Positions 1-9,686 of a DNA stretch of 64,000 bases are shown piece after piece. Under the pieces are notes generated by a model. It was not told the DNA's origin and searched no databases. It saw only the letters and a list, made by a program, of their open reading frames with translations. Made by a program: the position numbers and the translations under genes. Every line of letters begins with the position of its first letter. Position 1 is the first letter of the stretch. The stretch spans positions 2,108,001 to 2,172,000 of the forward strand of contig NZ_AP022617.1 of the NCBI RefSeq assembly GCF_010731575.1, written 5' to 3'. The DNA comes from Mycolicibacterium monacense. Its GTDB lineage: Bacteria; Actinomycetota; Actinomycetes; Mycobacteriales; Mycobacteriaceae.

Positions 1-1409
1 CCCACGCGGATCTCGTGTCCGTCGACCGTGGCAGTCACCCCGACGGCGGGAGACGACGAGAAGCCTTTCGCGCGTGGCACAGTCAGTCCCCGCTCGTCGG
101 CGGCTTTCACGATCGCTCGTGCCAGGGGGTGTTCACTGGCGGCCTCGGCGGCGGCCGCGACGGCGAGCACGGAGTCGTCGTCGAGGTCGCCGCGGACCTC
201 GATCGCGGTCACGGTTGGTTCGCCCTTGGTGAGGGTGCCGGTTTTGTCGAAGAGAACGGCGTCGACGGTGCGCATACCTTCTAGGGCCAGGCGATCCTTG
301 ATCAGCACGCCTCCCCGCGCGGCGCGTTCGGTGGCGATCGAGACGACAAGTGGTATCGCTAATCCCAACGCATGGGGGCAGGCGATGACGAGCACGGTAA
401 TGGCTCTTATGACGGAGGCGTCGGGGTCTCCGACGATCGACCATGCCGCGGCAGTGATGGCGGCGGTCCCTAGGGCAAACCAAAACAGCCATCCCGCCGC
501 GCGGTCGGCGAGGCGTTGGGCTCGCGAGGACGAGTTCTGGGCGTCAGTGACCAGGCGCTGAATTCCCGCTAGGGCGGTGTCCTCGCCGGTGGCGGTGATT
601 TCGAGCCGCAGCCCGGAATCTGTGGCGACAGTTCCGGCTGTCACCGCATCTCCGACGCTGCGGTTCACCGGCCGCGATTCACCGGTCACCATCGACTCGT
701 CCATGTCCGCTCGTCCGTCGACGATTCTGCCGTCGGCGGGGATGCTGCCGCCGGGTCGCACGACCACCAGATCCCCCACCTGCAGGTCGGCGGGTGAGAC
801 GGTGATGATTCGTTCGCCGTCGACCTTCTCGGCCTCGTCGGGAAGCAGGGCGGCCAGGGAGTCCAGTGCGGAGGTGGTCTGAGCCAAGGAGCGCATTTCG
901 ACCCAGTGTCCGAGCAGCATGATGACGATCAGCAGCGCCAGTTCCCACCAGAACTCCAGTTCGTGGTGGAGCAGGCCCAGGCTCGCACCCCAGGAGGCGA
1001 AGAATGCGACGGTGATGGCCAGCCCGATGAGCAGCATCATTCCCGGTTTGCGGGAACGGATTTCGCTGACGGCGCCGGTAAGGAAGGGACGCCCGCCGAC
1101 GACATACATGACCGTGCCCAACAGTGGCGCGATCCAGCGGCCGCCGGGGACGTCGGGTACTTCGTAGCCGAGCAGCATTGCGAACATGTTCGAGAACGCG
1201 ATGACCGGGACGGCGATGATCAGGTTGATCAAGAAGAGCTTCCGGAACACAGCGACGTGATCGGACCCGTGCCCGGCATGACCCCCATGGCCGGCATGGT
1301 TGTCGTGGTGGGGGTCGGAATCGTGAACGGTGTGCTCGCCGTGGCCGTCGTGGTTGGCGTGGACGCCGGTGTGCGATGTCGCTATGGCGTGCTCGTCGTG
1401 GTTAGCCAT
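1..1409 (-). CDS. CopB-like copper/silver P1B-type ATPase (3' end outside window)
   Basis: Heavy-metal-exporting P-type ATPase of the inner membrane; about 470 residues are visible and the gene continues past base 1. The ATG at 1409 follows a GGAGAG Shine-Dalgarno. The first ~50 residues are very His/Asp-rich (repeated HxH, HAGHGGHAGH) and replace the usual CxxC HMA domain. The transmembrane metal motif is Cys344-Pro345-His346 (CPH), then DKTGTLTKG with the phosphorylated Asp. CPH plus a His-rich N-terminus is the CopB (P1B-3) signature, usually Cu or Ag export. It is the last visible gene of the copper operon, 83 bp after csoR. Substrate is inferred from the family. Confidence 0.9.
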   Translation of the reverse strand, partial: MANHDEHAIATSHTGVHANHDGHGEHTVHDSDPHHDNHAGHGGHAGHGSDHVAVFRKLFLINLIIAVPVIAFSNMFAMLLGYEVPDVPGGRWIAPLLGTVMYVVGGRPFLTGAVSEIRSRKPGMMLLIGLAITVAFFASWGASLGLLHHELEFWWELALLIVIMLLGHWVEMRSLAQTTSALDSLAALLPDEAEKVDGERIITVSPADLQVGDLVVVRPGGSIPADGRIVDGRADMDESMVTGESRPVNRSVGDAVTAGTVATDSGLRLEITATGEDTALAGIQRLVTDAQNSSSRAQRLADRAAGWLFWFALGTAAITAAAWSIVGDPDASVIRAITVLVIACPHALGLAIPLVVSIATERAARGGVLIKDRLALEGMRTVDAVLFDKTGTLTKGEPTVTAIEVRGDLDDDSVLAVAAAAEAASEHPLARAIVKAADERGLTVPRAKGFSSSPAVGVTATVDGHEIRV

Positions 1410-1492
1410 GTTGTCTCTCCTTGAGGAGTCTCACGTGTTCGTTCGCGCGGGTGTGTCGCGAGGCGGCGGCGTCAGTGCACCGCCGTTGGGGG

Positions 1493-1822
1493 TCATGACC
1501 GTACGAGTCGGGCGATGGCTTCGGTTGCTTCGGTGAGTTTGGCGTCGGCGGCTGGTCCCCCGGCGGCTGCAGCGTCTCGAACGCAGTGTCGGAGATGGTC
1601 GTCGAGCAGTGCCAGCGAGACGCTTTGCAGGGCTTTGGTCAGTGCGTCGGCTTGGGTGAGGATGTCGATGCAGTAGCGTTCGTCCTCGATCATCCGGCTG
1701 ATGCCGCGGGCTTGGCCTTCAATGCGTTTCAAGCGTTTGAGATATTTGTCCTTATCGGTGATATAGCCGTGGTGGACCGACCCCGATGCTGGGCAGTGGT
1801 CAGCGTCGTCGACGTGAGTCAT
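1493..1822 (-). CDS. csoR: CsoR-family copper-sensing repressor
   Basis: All-helical DUF156/CsoR repressor of 109 aa that binds Cu(I) and then leaves its operator. The three copper ligands are present: Cys51 (in RYCIDIL), His76 and Cys80 (in DDHLRHC), matching the Cys-His-Cys set of M. tuberculosis CsoR. An extra N-terminal His/Cys stretch (DHC, VHH) is also present. It lies between a YHS protein and a CopB-like ATPase in one minus-strand operon. Its likely targets are the paired GGGTA sites at 5701-5748 and possibly 6842-6884. The metal is inferred from the conserved ligands. Confidence 0.93.
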   Translation of the reverse strand: MTHVDDADHCPASGSVHHGYITDKDKYLKRLKRIEGQARGISRMIEDERYCIDILTQADALTKALQSVSLALLDDHLRHCVRDAAAAGGPAADAKLTEATEAIARLVRS

Positions 1823-1871
1823 GGCAACTCCTTCGGTCTGTGGGTTGGGGCGCCGGGGTCCGGCAGGTCAG

Positions 1872-2147
1872 TCACGCCGCGCTGGCGTACTTGTTGGGGT
1901 CTCGGTCGAATCGCGGTCCACATCCTTTGCAGCACAACCAGTACCGTCGGCCTCGGTAGTCGCGGAACAGCCCCGCGGCTTCGGCGGCCGCCGTGTTCAC
2001 CGGCGTGCCGGGCATCACCGGGCATGTCGCCTGGTCCGTTGCGGGGTCGAGGAGGTTCGTGGCCGCAGGATTGATGATCGTCGTGTCGAGGTCTTGTGTT
2101 GAGCCGCTGCAGCAGCAGCTCGACGTCAGGTTCTTGTTGTCGGACAT
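1872..2147 (-). CDS. YHS-domain metal-binding protein
   Basis: Small cytosolic protein of 91 aa. It has an N-terminal CCC cluster (SSCCCSG) followed by a YHS-type domain with CPVMPGTPV and YRGRRYWLCCKGC, ending in FDRDPNKY. YHS domains are short metal-binding modules often attached to or encoded beside copper ATPases. It is 9 bp downstream of the CtpV/CopA-type gene and 49 bp upstream of csoR, so a copper-delivery or buffering role is likely. The exact role is not known from sequence. Confidence 0.85.
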   Translation of the reverse strand: MSDNKNLTSSCCCSGSTQDLDTTIINPAATNLLDPATDQATCPVMPGTPVNTAAAEAAGLFRDYRGRRYWLCCKGCGPRFDRDPNKYASAA

Positions 2148-2156
2148 GGGTTCTCC

Positions 2157-4463
2157 TTAGTGCAGTAAGGGTTGGCGCAGTGGGGGTTTTAGTGGGTAGG
2201 GGCTGAGGATGGACGTGGATTTGAAGCCGCGCAGTCGGAGGCTGTTGCCTACGACGAAGATGCTGGAGAACGCCATGGCCGCGCCGGCCAGCATCGGGTT
2301 GAGCATGCCCAGTGCAGCAACCGGTACGGCGGCGACGTTGTAGGCGAAAGCCCAGAACAGGTTCGTCTTGATTGTCGATAGTGTTTTGCGGGACAGCCGA
2401 ATTGCGTCGACGGCGCTGCGCAGGTCGCCGCGTACTAAGGTGATGTCGGAGGCTTCGATCGCCACATCGGTTCCGGTACCCATAGCCAGGCCGAGGTCGG
2501 CTTGGGCGAGGGCGGGCGCGTCATTGACGCCATCGCCGACCATCGCCACCGATTTGCCCTCGGATTGCAGCCGGACAATGACGTCGACCTTGTCCTTGGG
2601 CATCACCTCGGCGATCACGGTGTCGATGCCGACCTCAGCAGCGATCTGCCGGGCGACGGCCTCGTTGTCCCCGGTGAGCAGCACAGGCGTCAAACCAAGC
2701 TCACGCATCTGTGAAATCGCCTGCGCACTAGTCGGTTTCACGGTATCCGCGACGACGAGCACGCCGCGAGCCTCACCGTCCCAGCCGACGGCGACCACAG
2801 TCTTCCCCTGAGCTTCCGCACCGGCTTTCGCCCGCGCCAACTCTGGACTAAGGTGCTGGGACCAGTCGGCGAGCAGTGACTCGCGCCCCACGACGACAGC
2901 GTGGCCGTCCACGATGCCCTGCACACCCTTGCCTTCGACATTGGCGAAATCCTCAGGGGTGGGCAGCGTCCCGAGTTCTTCGGTCGCAGCGACGGCGATG
3001 GCCTGGGCGATCGGGTGCTCCGAAGCGTTCTCCAACGCCCCTGCCAGCCGGAGCAGGTTCCCGCGTTCGGTTCCCGGCGCGGTAACGACGTCGACCAGGG
3101 TCATCTTCCCGGTGGTCACGGTGCCGGTCTTGTCCAGCACCACGGTGTCGACCTTGCGGGTGGACTCCAGCACCTCCGGGCCCTTGATCAGAACGCCCAT
3201 TTGCGCGCCGCGACCGGTGCCCACCAGCAGTGCCGTCGGCGTGGCCAAACCGAGCGCGCAGGGGCAGGCGATTACCAGCACAGCAACCGCGGCGGTGAAG
3301 GCGGCCGCGACCGGGAAACCCGCGCCCAACCATGCGCCGAGTGTGATCACCGCGATCGCGAGCACGGTCGGCACGAAGACACCGGAGATGCGATCGGCCA
3401 GACGCTGGACCTGGGCCTTGCCCGTTTGAGCGTTCTCCACCAGTTGGGCCATCTGCGCCAACTGGGTGTCGGAACCGACGCGGGCGGCGCGCACCACCAG
3501 CCGCCCGCCGGCGTTGACGGTCGCACCGACCACGGTGTCACCTGGACCGACCTCCACGGGGACCGATTCCCCGGTCAGCATCGAGGCATCGACAGCCGAT
3601 GTCCCCGACACCACCACCCCGTCGGTGGCGATCTTCTGCCCCGGGCGCACGACGAACTCGTCGCCCACCATCAGGTCCTCGACGGCGATCTTCGATTCCG
3701 CGCCGTCGCGGAGCACGGACACCTCCTTGGCGCCCATCTCCAGGAGGGCGCGCAGCGCCGCACCGGCCTGCCGTTTGGACCGTTTCTCGAAGTAGCGCCC
3801 CGCAAGGATGAATGTCGTTACTCCAGCGGCGACTTCGAGGTAGATGTTGGCGGCGCCGTGAGACGGTGCGAGTGTCAGTTCGAACGGATGCTTCATTCCT
3901 GGGATGCCGGCGGTCCCGAAGAACAGCGCGTACAGCGACCACAGGAAGGCCGACAAGGTGCCCAGGGAGATGAGCGTGTCCATCGTCGCCGTAGCGTGCC
4001 GCAGGTTGGCCCAGGCAGCACGGTGAAACGGCCACGCCGCCCAGACGATCACCGGCGCAGCCAGCACCAGCGACGCCCACTGCCAGTAGGTGAACTGCAG
4101 CGTGGGAATCATCGCCATCGCGATGACCGGCACCGACAGCAGCACCGAACCGGTCAGCCGGTGGCGCAGGGACACCATGTCGGGGTCGTCGGTCTCGCCT
4201 GCATCCTCCCCAGGCGGGGCGGGCTTCTCCGGTGTGGGTAGCGCGGCGCTGTAGCCGGCGGTTTCGACCTCGGCGATCAGCTGCGCGGGATCGTATCCGT
4301 CGGGCACCGTGACGGTGGCCTTCTCGGTCGCGTAATTGACTGTTGCCGCGACGCCATCGATCTTGTTGAGCTTGCGCTCGATGCGGTTGGCGCAGGAGGC
4401 GCAGGTCATTCCTCCGATGCGTAGCTCGATGCTCGGGCCGGACACGGGGGTCGTTGTCGTCAT
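2157..4463 (-). CDS. CtpV/CopA-type Cu(I)-exporting P1B-1 ATPase
   Basis: Inner-membrane Cu(I) efflux ATPase of 768 aa. One N-terminal HMA domain carries GMTCASC (Cys21, Cys24). The transmembrane metal site is Cys400-Pro401-Cys402 in [21 protein letters not shown] (phosphorylation), TGES and GDGVNDAP are all present. I use the ATG at 4463, which leaves a 40-bp gap after the preceding gene; an in-frame ATG at 4520 would overlap that gene by 17 nt and add a low-complexity leader. The order chaperone, exported protein, ATPase, YHS, CsoR resembles the M. tuberculosis cso/ctpV locus. Intact. Confidence 0.95.
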   Translation of the reverse strand: MTTTTPVSGPSIELRIGGMTCASCANRIERKLNKIDGVAATVNYATEKATVTVPDGYDPAQLIAEVETAGYSAALPTPEKPAPPGEDAGETDDPDMVSLRHRLTGSVLLSVPVIAMAMIPTLQFTYWQWASLVLAAPVIVWAAWPFHRAAWANLRHATATMDTLISLGTLSAFLWSLYALFFGTAGIPGMKHPFELTLAPSHGAANIYLEVAAGVTTFILAGRYFEKRSKRQAGAALRALLEMGAKEVSVLRDGAESKIAVEDLMVGDEFVVRPGQKIATDGVVVSGTSAVDASMLTGESVPVEVGPGDTVVGATVNAGGRLVVRAARVGSDTQLAQMAQLVENAQTGKAQVQRLADRISGVFVPTVLAIAVITLGAWLGAGFPVAAAFTAAVAVLVIACPCALGLATPTALLVGTGRGAQMGVLIKGPEVLESTRKVDTVVLDKTGTVTTGKMTLVDVVTAPGTERGNLLRLAGALENASEHPIAQAIAVAATEELGTLPTPEDFANVEGKGVQGIVDGHAVVVGRESLLADWSQHLSPELARAKAGAEAQGKTVVAVGWDGEARGVLVVADTVKPTSAQAISQMRELGLTPVLLTGDNEAVARQIAAEVGIDTVIAEVMPKDKVDVIVRLQSEGKSVAMVGDGVNDAPALAQADLGLAMGTGTDVAIEASDITLVRGDLRSAVDAIRLSRKTLSTIKTNLFWAFAYNVAAVPVAALGMLNPMLAGAAMAFSSIFVVGNSLRLRGFKSTSILSPYPLKPPLRQPLLH

Positions 4464-4503
4464 GTGTGCCACTGCCTTTCGGTTCTTGGGTGGACGGAGG
4501 TTG

Positions 4504-5463
4504 TCAGTGCCCGCCGGCATGGCCGGCGTCGCGCGAAGGCTCTGTCACTGGTTGATCGATGTCGCCGCGTGCGGCGTCCACAACGAAAGTGGCGGTGTGC
4601 ACGGTGTCGTCGACCTGGAAGTCGAGGTAGAGCAGGTAGCGACCGGCGGTGGGTGCGGTCGCCGCGAACGACACCGCAGGCCCACCGCGGTTCCCCACCG
4701 GCTCAGCGCCCTCAGGGTGCACGTGCAGATACGCCAGGTCACCTTCCCGCAGCGCGACGAGGTGCCCGTAAGCCCCCAGGTAGGGCTGCAGTGTCGTCAC
4801 CGGCTCGCCGTCACGGGTGACCTTCGCTGTGAGCTGCTTCGCGACGCCCGCGGTGAGCGCACCGTCGAGTTCCACGGTGTACCCGGCGATCTCATCCGAG
4901 GTGCGTGTGGTCAGTGGGGGCGACGGGGCCAACTCGCCGGCCACGTCGACCGTGCGGGTGAGCGTGAGTTTGGCGCTGCCGGGCTGGGCGGGCTGGAAAT
5001 CCGCGAACACCCGGTAGGTCCCGGCGGCCTTCCACATCCAGGGCGTCGACCATATGCCGGTTGCCTGGTCCAGGGCCGGGTGGACGTGCGCGAAGTGCTG
5101 ACCGTCGGAGCGGACGATGATGAGATGCAGCTGCTTGTCGTGCACCGTCGCGTAGTCCAGCAGCGGCGTGCCGCTGGGACCAGCAATGGTGAAGCTCAAC
5201 GTGGCCCGATCGTTGGGGGCTCCGGGTGCCCGTACCGCGTTGAGCGTGTATCCGTCTTGGGCGAGTGACAACCCCGGCGGATCAGCGGACAGAGGTGATA
5301 TCGGCGCGGTCGGCGCGCTGTGATCAGCCGCGGGCTTAGCGCCAACGTGCTGAGTAGCCGTCACCGCGGTGTCAGGGACGACCGCCGCGGCAGTGACGTA
5401 CGCAGCCGTGAACGCCACTGCCAGTCCGGCACCGAAAGCGGCCAACCGTCCCGCGGCGTTCAT
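4504..5463 (-). CDS. Exported/membrane-anchored protein of copper operon, His-rich C-terminus
   Basis: Protein of 319 aa with an N-terminal hydrophobic segment (residues ~8-28), then two beta-rich domains that each contain a conserved His cluster: [10 protein letters not shown] in the first and [20 protein letters not shown] in the second. It ends in GHAGGH. The family recurs beside HMA chaperones and copper ATPases in actinobacteria. The paired HxH motifs suggest periplasmic Cu binding, but its biochemical role is not established. Its start overlaps the chaperone stop by 4 nt, indicating translational coupling. Confidence 0.8.
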   Translation of the reverse strand: MNAAGRLAAFGAGLAVAFTAAYVTAAAVVPDTAVTATQHVGAKPAADHSAPTAPISPLSADPPGLSLAQDGYTLNAVRAPGAPNDRATLSFTIAGPSGTPLLDYATVHDKQLHLIIVRSDGQHFAHVHPALDQATGIWSTPWMWKAAGTYRVFADFQPAQPGSAKLTLTRTVDVAGELAPSPPLTTRTSDEIAGYTVELDGALTAGVAKQLTAKVTRDGEPVTTLQPYLGAYGHLVALREGDLAYLHVHPEGAEPVGNRGGPAVSFAATAPTAGRYLLYLDFQVDDTVHTATFVVDAARGDIDQPVTEPSRDAGHAGGH

Positions 5464-5672
5464 GCGACCCGCACCGCCGAATAGCCGGCCTCGTCGACCG
5501 CACGCAGGATCTGGGCGTCATCGACGGGACCGCTGGAGGTCACGATCAGAGTGCCCGTCGTGGCGCTGACCTCGATGTCTTGAACACCGGCGACCTCGCT
5601 GACTTCTTCTCGCACTGACAGCTCGCAGTGCCCGCAGGTCATTCCCGTGACGGCGTACTTGGTCGTGCTCAT
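5460..5672 (-). CDS. HMA-domain copper chaperone (CopZ-like)
   Basis: Cytosolic copper chaperone of 70 aa consisting of one HMA domain with GMTCGHC near residue 10 and the usual beta-alpha-beta-beta-alpha-beta length. It would hand Cu(I) to the N-terminal HMA domain of the ATPase two genes downstream. It is the first gene of the operon. The ATG at 5672 lies 28 bp from the nearest of two GGGTA palindromes. It overlaps the next gene by 4 nt. Confidence 0.92.
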   Translation of the reverse strand: MSTTKYAVTGMTCGHCELSVREEVSEVAGVQDIEVSATTGTLIVTSSGPVDDAQILRAVDEAGYSAVRVA

Positions 5673-5700
5673 GACCGAACTCCCATCTTCGACTCAGGTG

Positions 5701-5748
5701 ATACCCCTACCGGGTATGCGTACCTCACAGTATACCCCCAGAGGGTAT
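5701..5748 (-). promoter_or_regulatory. Paired CsoR/RicR-type copper operators of the cop operon
   Basis: Two inverted repeats, ATACCCCTACCGGGTAT (5701-5717) and ATACCCCCAGAGGGTAT (5732-5748), lie 31 bp centre to centre just upstream of the chaperone start. ATACCC-N5-GGGTAT resembles the TACCC/GGGTA operators of mycobacterial CsoR and RicR. They could also affect the divergent gene at 5829. Confidence 0.82.
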
Positions 5749-5828
5749 GTTGCAAGGGCGGCTTCTTCGGGCTCGTGCTGATGCCGCGTCGACGCTGGTT
5801 GAAGCATTCCCGACGAAGGGAGAGACAA

Positions 5829-6637
5829 ATGGTGATGCAAACGTTGCACGTCGGGGATGACGGGTGGCCGGTCATGGGCGAGGTCATCGGCCGCGGCGAG
5901 CTGATCATCATGCTGCACGGCGGTGGGCCCGATCACTACAGCATGCGGCCACTTGCCGACCGACTTGCTCGCCGGTATCGCGTTGCGCTGCCCGATATTC
6001 GAGGATACGGAGCATCACAATGCCCCGACCCGACGTTGCACCGCTGGGATCAGTACGTCACCGACACCGTCGCGATCATGCACGCGCTCGACGCCACGTC
6101 CACCCACCTTGTCGGCGCCGGCCTCGGCTGCACGATCGCCTTGCGGACATGCCTCCAACACCCCCATGTCGCCCGGTCCGCGGTCATCATCAGTGCTGAA
6201 GCCATCGAGGACGACGACGACAAGGCCGCAGACGCAAAGCTGATGGACCGCTTCGCCGACCGCGCCCGCTCCCGCGGTCTACAGGCCGCCTGGAGCTGTT
6301 TGTTCCTCACCTGCAGCCGCTCATTGCCCACCTCGTCACCGAGGCCATTCCGCGCGCTAACGCCCAAAGCGCCGCTGCCGCAGCGGCAATCGGGCATGAC
6401 CGCGCCTTCGCCACCGTCGAGGAACTCCGGCGCATCGACACTCCGGCGCTCATCATCGCCGGCGATGACCCACGTCACCCCACGCAACTCGCGCGCACCC
6501 TCGCCGACACCCTTCCGCACGGAGTACTCGCCGAGGCCACAATGTCCGACCTGCTCGACAACGCCGACGACCTGGCGCGCGCTCGCGCCCCGGAAATCGA
6601 ACAGTTCCTCGCCACCACCTCGGACCCGGATACTTAA
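5829..6637 (+). pseudogene. Alpha/beta hydrolase, frameshifted
   Basis: The first ~155 codons encode an alpha/beta-hydrolase fold: oxyanion region MLHGGGPDH, then DIRGYGASQCPD, and a nucleophile-elbow-like GAGLGCTIA in which the usual Ser/Asp position is Gly. The start at 5829 follows GGGAGAG. Near 6290 the frame breaks. The other frame continues with plausible C-terminal hydrolase sequence ([14 protein letters not shown], then a helix-rich end) to a TAA at 6635-6637. The total of 809 nt is not a multiple of three. This is either a real one-base deletion or a sequencing error. Divergent from the copper operon. Confidence 0.72.
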
Positions 6638-6841
6638 GGCCATCGAGGGAGTGGCGCAGCTCCAGCCGTCAGCTGCAGCAGGATTTCCCCTTATCGGCCT
6701 TGATGGGGCGGCGCTCGCCGGTGATTTGGCTTAACGTGCACAGAGCGATGCACGTGGCGATCGACCGCGTGGTTGAACTCTCGATGAGCCGCCGGAATTT
6801 CTCTTGTGCCGTCACGAGCGATAGAAATCCCAGTCGACGAG

Positions 6842-6884
6842 GTACCCGCCGCGGGTACAACCGCAAAGTACCCCTCGGGGGTAT
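6842..6884 (+). promoter_or_regulatory. Paired CsoR/RicR-type operators upstream of L,D-transpeptidase
   Basis: GTACCCGCCGCGGGTAC (6842-6858) and GTACCCCTCGGGGGTAT (6868-6884) are near-perfect palindromes of the same class as the pair at 5701-5748, here 26 bp centre to centre. The next gene on this strand is the L,D-transpeptidase starting at 7117, with a leader of about 230 nt. Confidence 0.78.
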
Positions 6885-7116
6885 CCTCGCACAATGTGCG
6901 CCCTATCAGATGTTGCTCGCGAAGCCGTGGAGCCAGCTCGTAGTGCCGCCTTTATCGAATCTTCATCGAAGGACTAAGAAAGCCAAACGACTGACGAGCA
7001 CACTCGAAGACATACCCGTGAACGGTGCACCGTCGCCCGCGACCGGCCCTCGCGACGCACCAGGCGGTGCGCCGCCCGTTAGCCGTTACGACAACCCGAT
7101 ACGGAGAGCCCCACTC

Positions 7117-8340
7117 ATGCCGCAGACAGGCTGCCCCCCAGCGTTTCGAGCGACGACGCACTGGCTGCGCACGACCGTCCTCGCGGTGGCGGTGCTGCTG
7201 ATCGCGACCGCCTGCACCTCATCACCGACGGCGGCGCCCACTCCCGACGTCATCACCGACAAGGGCACGCCCTACGCAGACTTGCTCGTACCGAAACTGG
7301 AAGCGTCCGTCACTGATGGTGCCATCGGCGTCGCTGTCGATGCCCCCGTGACCGTTACCGCCGGCGACGGTGTTCTCGGCCAAGTGTCGCTGACCAACGA
7401 GGCGGGCGAACCTGTCAACGGGCAGCTGGGCCCCGACGGCGTTACCTGGTCATCGGCGGAACCGCTGGGCTACAACAAGCAGTACACCCTGCAGGCGCAC
7501 GCACAAGGGCTTGGCGGAACGACAAGCACCAGCGCAACATTCGAAACCCATTCCCCCGAAAACCTGACGATGCCCTACGTCTTGCCCAATGACGGCGAAA
7601 CAGTGGGCGTGGGTCAACCCATTGCAATTCGCTTTGACGAGAACATCGCTAACCGGGTTGCGGCGCAGCAAGCGATCACGGTGACCACTAACCCCCCGGT
7701 TGAAGGCGCCTTCTACTGGCTCAGCAGCCGTGAAGTCCGCTGGCGCCCCGCCGAGTACTGGGAGCCCGGAACCACCGTTGAGGTGTCGGTCAAGGCTTAC
7801 GGGGTCGACTTCGGCGACGGGCTCTTCGGCCAGGATGACGTCACCACGCGCTTCACAATCGGCGACCAAATCATCGCCACCGCCGATGACGCCACCAAGA
7901 CGATGACCGTACGGCGCAACGGCGAAGTCGTCAAAACCATGCCCATCTCCATGGGCAAAGCCAAAACGCCCACCGACAACGGCGCCTACATCATCGGCGA
8001 CCGCTACTCATTCCTGGTGATGGATTCGTCCACCTACGGAGTCCCCGTCAACTCACCCGACGGGTACCGCACCGAAGTCGAATGGGCCACGCAAATGTCC
8101 TACAGCGGCATCTACGTGCACTCAGCGCCATGGTCGGTGGGTAGCCAAGGCATCGCCAACGTCAGCCACGGATGCCTCAACGTCAACCCGGCCAACGCCC
8201 GCTGGTTCTACGACAACACCCGACGCGGCGACATCGTGGAAGTCATCAACACAACCGGCCCCACACTGTCAGGAACCGACGGCCTCGGCGACTGGAACAT
8301 CCCCTGGGAGCAATGGAAGGCCGGAAACGCCAACCTCTGA
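7117..8340 (+). CDS. L,D-transpeptidase lipoprotein (LdtMt2-like)
   Basis: Cell-wall enzyme of 407 aa making 3-3 peptidoglycan cross-links and resistant to most beta-lactams other than carbapenems. It has a signal peptide with lipobox (IATAC), two Ig-like domains (~residues 45-240) and a YkuD catalytic domain with HSAPWSVG and the active SHGCLN (catalytic Cys353). The C-terminal WNIPWEQW tail is typical of mycobacterial Ldt proteins. The start at 7117 has GGAGAG 9 nt upstream. Unlike the two other intact Ldt genes here, it is preceded by copper-type operators and not by the CTAC-N11-GTA box. Confidence 0.94.
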   Translation: MPQTGCPPAFRATTHWLRTTVLAVAVLLIATACTSSPTAAPTPDVITDKGTPYADLLVPKLEASVTDGAIGVAVDAPVTVTAGDGVLGQVSLTNEAGEPVNGQLGPDGVTWSSAEPLGYNKQYTLQAHAQGLGGTTSTSATFETHSPENLTMPYVLPNDGETVGVGQPIAIRFDENIANRVAAQQAITVTTNPPVEGAFYWLSSREVRWRPAEYWEPGTTVEVSVKAYGVDFGDGLFGQDDVTTRFTIGDQIIATADDATKTMTVRRNGEVVKTMPISMGKAKTPTDNGAYIIGDRYSFLVMDSSTYGVPVNSPDGYRTEVEWATQMSYSGIYVHSAPWSVGSQGIANVSHGCLNVNPANARWFYDNTRRGDIVEVINTTGPTLSGTDGLGDWNIPWEQWKAGNANL

Positions 8341-8757
8341 GCATCGGAAGTTCTTGACACCGAGCCGACATGGCTTCAATGCCCGGCGAATCTGAAAACA
8401 ATTACTCCGCAGTGCATTTGAGGTCATTTCTGAGACGTCGTTGCCGTACGGGCGGTTGTCGGCGTGGCTGGAGCCCATCGGCTCCCCGATGACCGATGGC
8501 GGCGCGTACCGCCGACGAGGCTTCACATGACCGCTCGGGGCAGAATGGTTGCTGACGCCCGAAGACGGCCCATAGAGCTCCTTGCCGAGAAGCTCGCACA
8601 TTTGAGTTAGTCCGCGCACCATTCACGCGCGTCTTCCCGACCGTGAAACGGGTTTAAGTCCAGTACTTGCCGCATCGAAGCGAACGGCCGCAGCGAATTT
8701 CACCACTGTAATTATGTGGCTGGTGTTACTGGTGGGGCTTTTGTGGGTTACGCTTTT
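8341..8757. other. Non-coding stretch between Ldt and NlpC/P60 gene
   Basis: No open frame here has recognisable protein character. It ends at the operator that precedes the next gene. Upstream in-frame codons from 8714 run through that operator and are better read as untranslated. Confidence 0.5.
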
Positions 8758-8776
8758 CTACGTAGGAGCTACGTAT
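8758..8776 (+). promoter_or_regulatory. BlaI-type operator (CTAC-N11-GTA box) for NlpC/P60 gene
   Basis: CTACGTAGGAGCTACGTAT. It contains a perfect 7-bp inverted repeat, TACGTAG-GAG-CTACGTA. It lies 85 bp before the NlpC/P60 start at 8861 and is one of the best matches to the motif shared across the window. Confidence 0.75.
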
Positions 8777-8860
8777 TTTTGGTGCTGCGCCCTACGTATG
8801 CGATCAGCCCCGCTATTGGTGCGTGAAGTAACTCACCGCCGGGCGCACCGAGGAGAAGAC

Positions 8861-9631
8861 ATGGGATTACACGTCCGGAGCAAGGGTGCGGCAACTGCCC
8901 GCGCTGACCGTTGCGACCCGGCAATCCTTGTTGCGGGACGTGTTCGACGGCTCCCCGGTGTGATCGCTATCGTCGTCTTGCTTTTCCTCGCGTGCGCACC
9001 GGTCGCGTCGGCCCAACCTGCCGCCGGGCCGTGGGACCCATTGCTTCCGAAGATACCGAGCGCGGGCGCTCCCGGCGATCCGGTTGCCATCGCGAACGCA
9101 TCCCTGCAGGCAACGGCCATGGCGACGCAGACGGCCATGAATATGGGTCGCAGCTTCCTCAGCAGCCTGGGAATTGTCAGCCCCGCCGCGGATCCGTCGA
9201 CGAGCGTGCGCGGAAATCGGGTCAATGGTGCGCAAGCGATCGAGTACGTGATTCGCAGGGCGGGAACGCAAATCGGTGTTCCCTACTCGTGGGGTGGCGG
9301 AAGCCTCACCGGTCCAAGCCGCGGCGTCGACCAGGGAGCAGGCACCGTGGGCTTTGACTGTTCAGGCCTGACACGGTTCGCGTTCGCCGGCGTCGGTGTT
9401 CTGCTCCCGCGATGGTCCGGTGACCAGTACGACGCCGGCCGAAAGGTGCCGCCCTCCCAAGCGAAGCGGGGCGACCTGCTGTTCTGGGGGCCGGGCGGGA
9501 GTCAGCACGAAGCTATCTACCTGGGCGGCGGTCAAATGATTGAGGCGCAGCAGACCGGCGTCCCGATCAAGGTCTCCCCAGTGCGAACAGGGGGCATGAC
9601 GCCCTACGTCGTCCGGATTATCGAGAGCTGA
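8861..9631 (+). CDS. Exported NlpC/P60 peptidoglycan endopeptidase (RipB/RipD-like)
   Basis: Secreted peptidoglycan hydrolase of 256 aa. A signal peptide ends at ASAQ (~residue 49), followed by a short linker and an NlpC/P60 domain: PYSWGGG, FDCSGLTRFAF (catalytic Cys167) and SQHEAIYLGGG (catalytic His). The start at 8861 is chosen because AGGAGAAG lies just upstream and the longer frame from 8714 would translate the operator. The C-terminal half is closely similar to the gene at 12353, down to the SPVRTGGMTPYV ending, so the two look like paralogues. Confidence 0.92.
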   Translation: MGLHVRSKGAATARADRCDPAILVAGRVRRLPGVIAIVVLLFLACAPVASAQPAAGPWDPLLPKIPSAGAPGDPVAIANASLQATAMATQTAMNMGRSFLSSLGIVSPAADPSTSVRGNRVNGAQAIEYVIRRAGTQIGVPYSWGGGSLTGPSRGVDQGAGTVGFDCSGLTRFAFAGVGVLLPRWSGDQYDAGRKVPPSQAKRGDLLFWGPGGSQHEAIYLGGGQMIEAQQTGVPIKVSPVRTGGMTPYVVRIIES

Positions 9632-9686
9632 GCGCGAGGCTCAATTAGCACGCCCGCAGAGCCGTTCACCTCAGCGGGTGACCGAA

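Noticed and set aside
2901..4241. Long plus-strand frame of 446 codons
   Set aside because: Antisense shadow of the CtpV/CopA-type ATPase. The protein is His/Arg/Gly-rich with no domain features.
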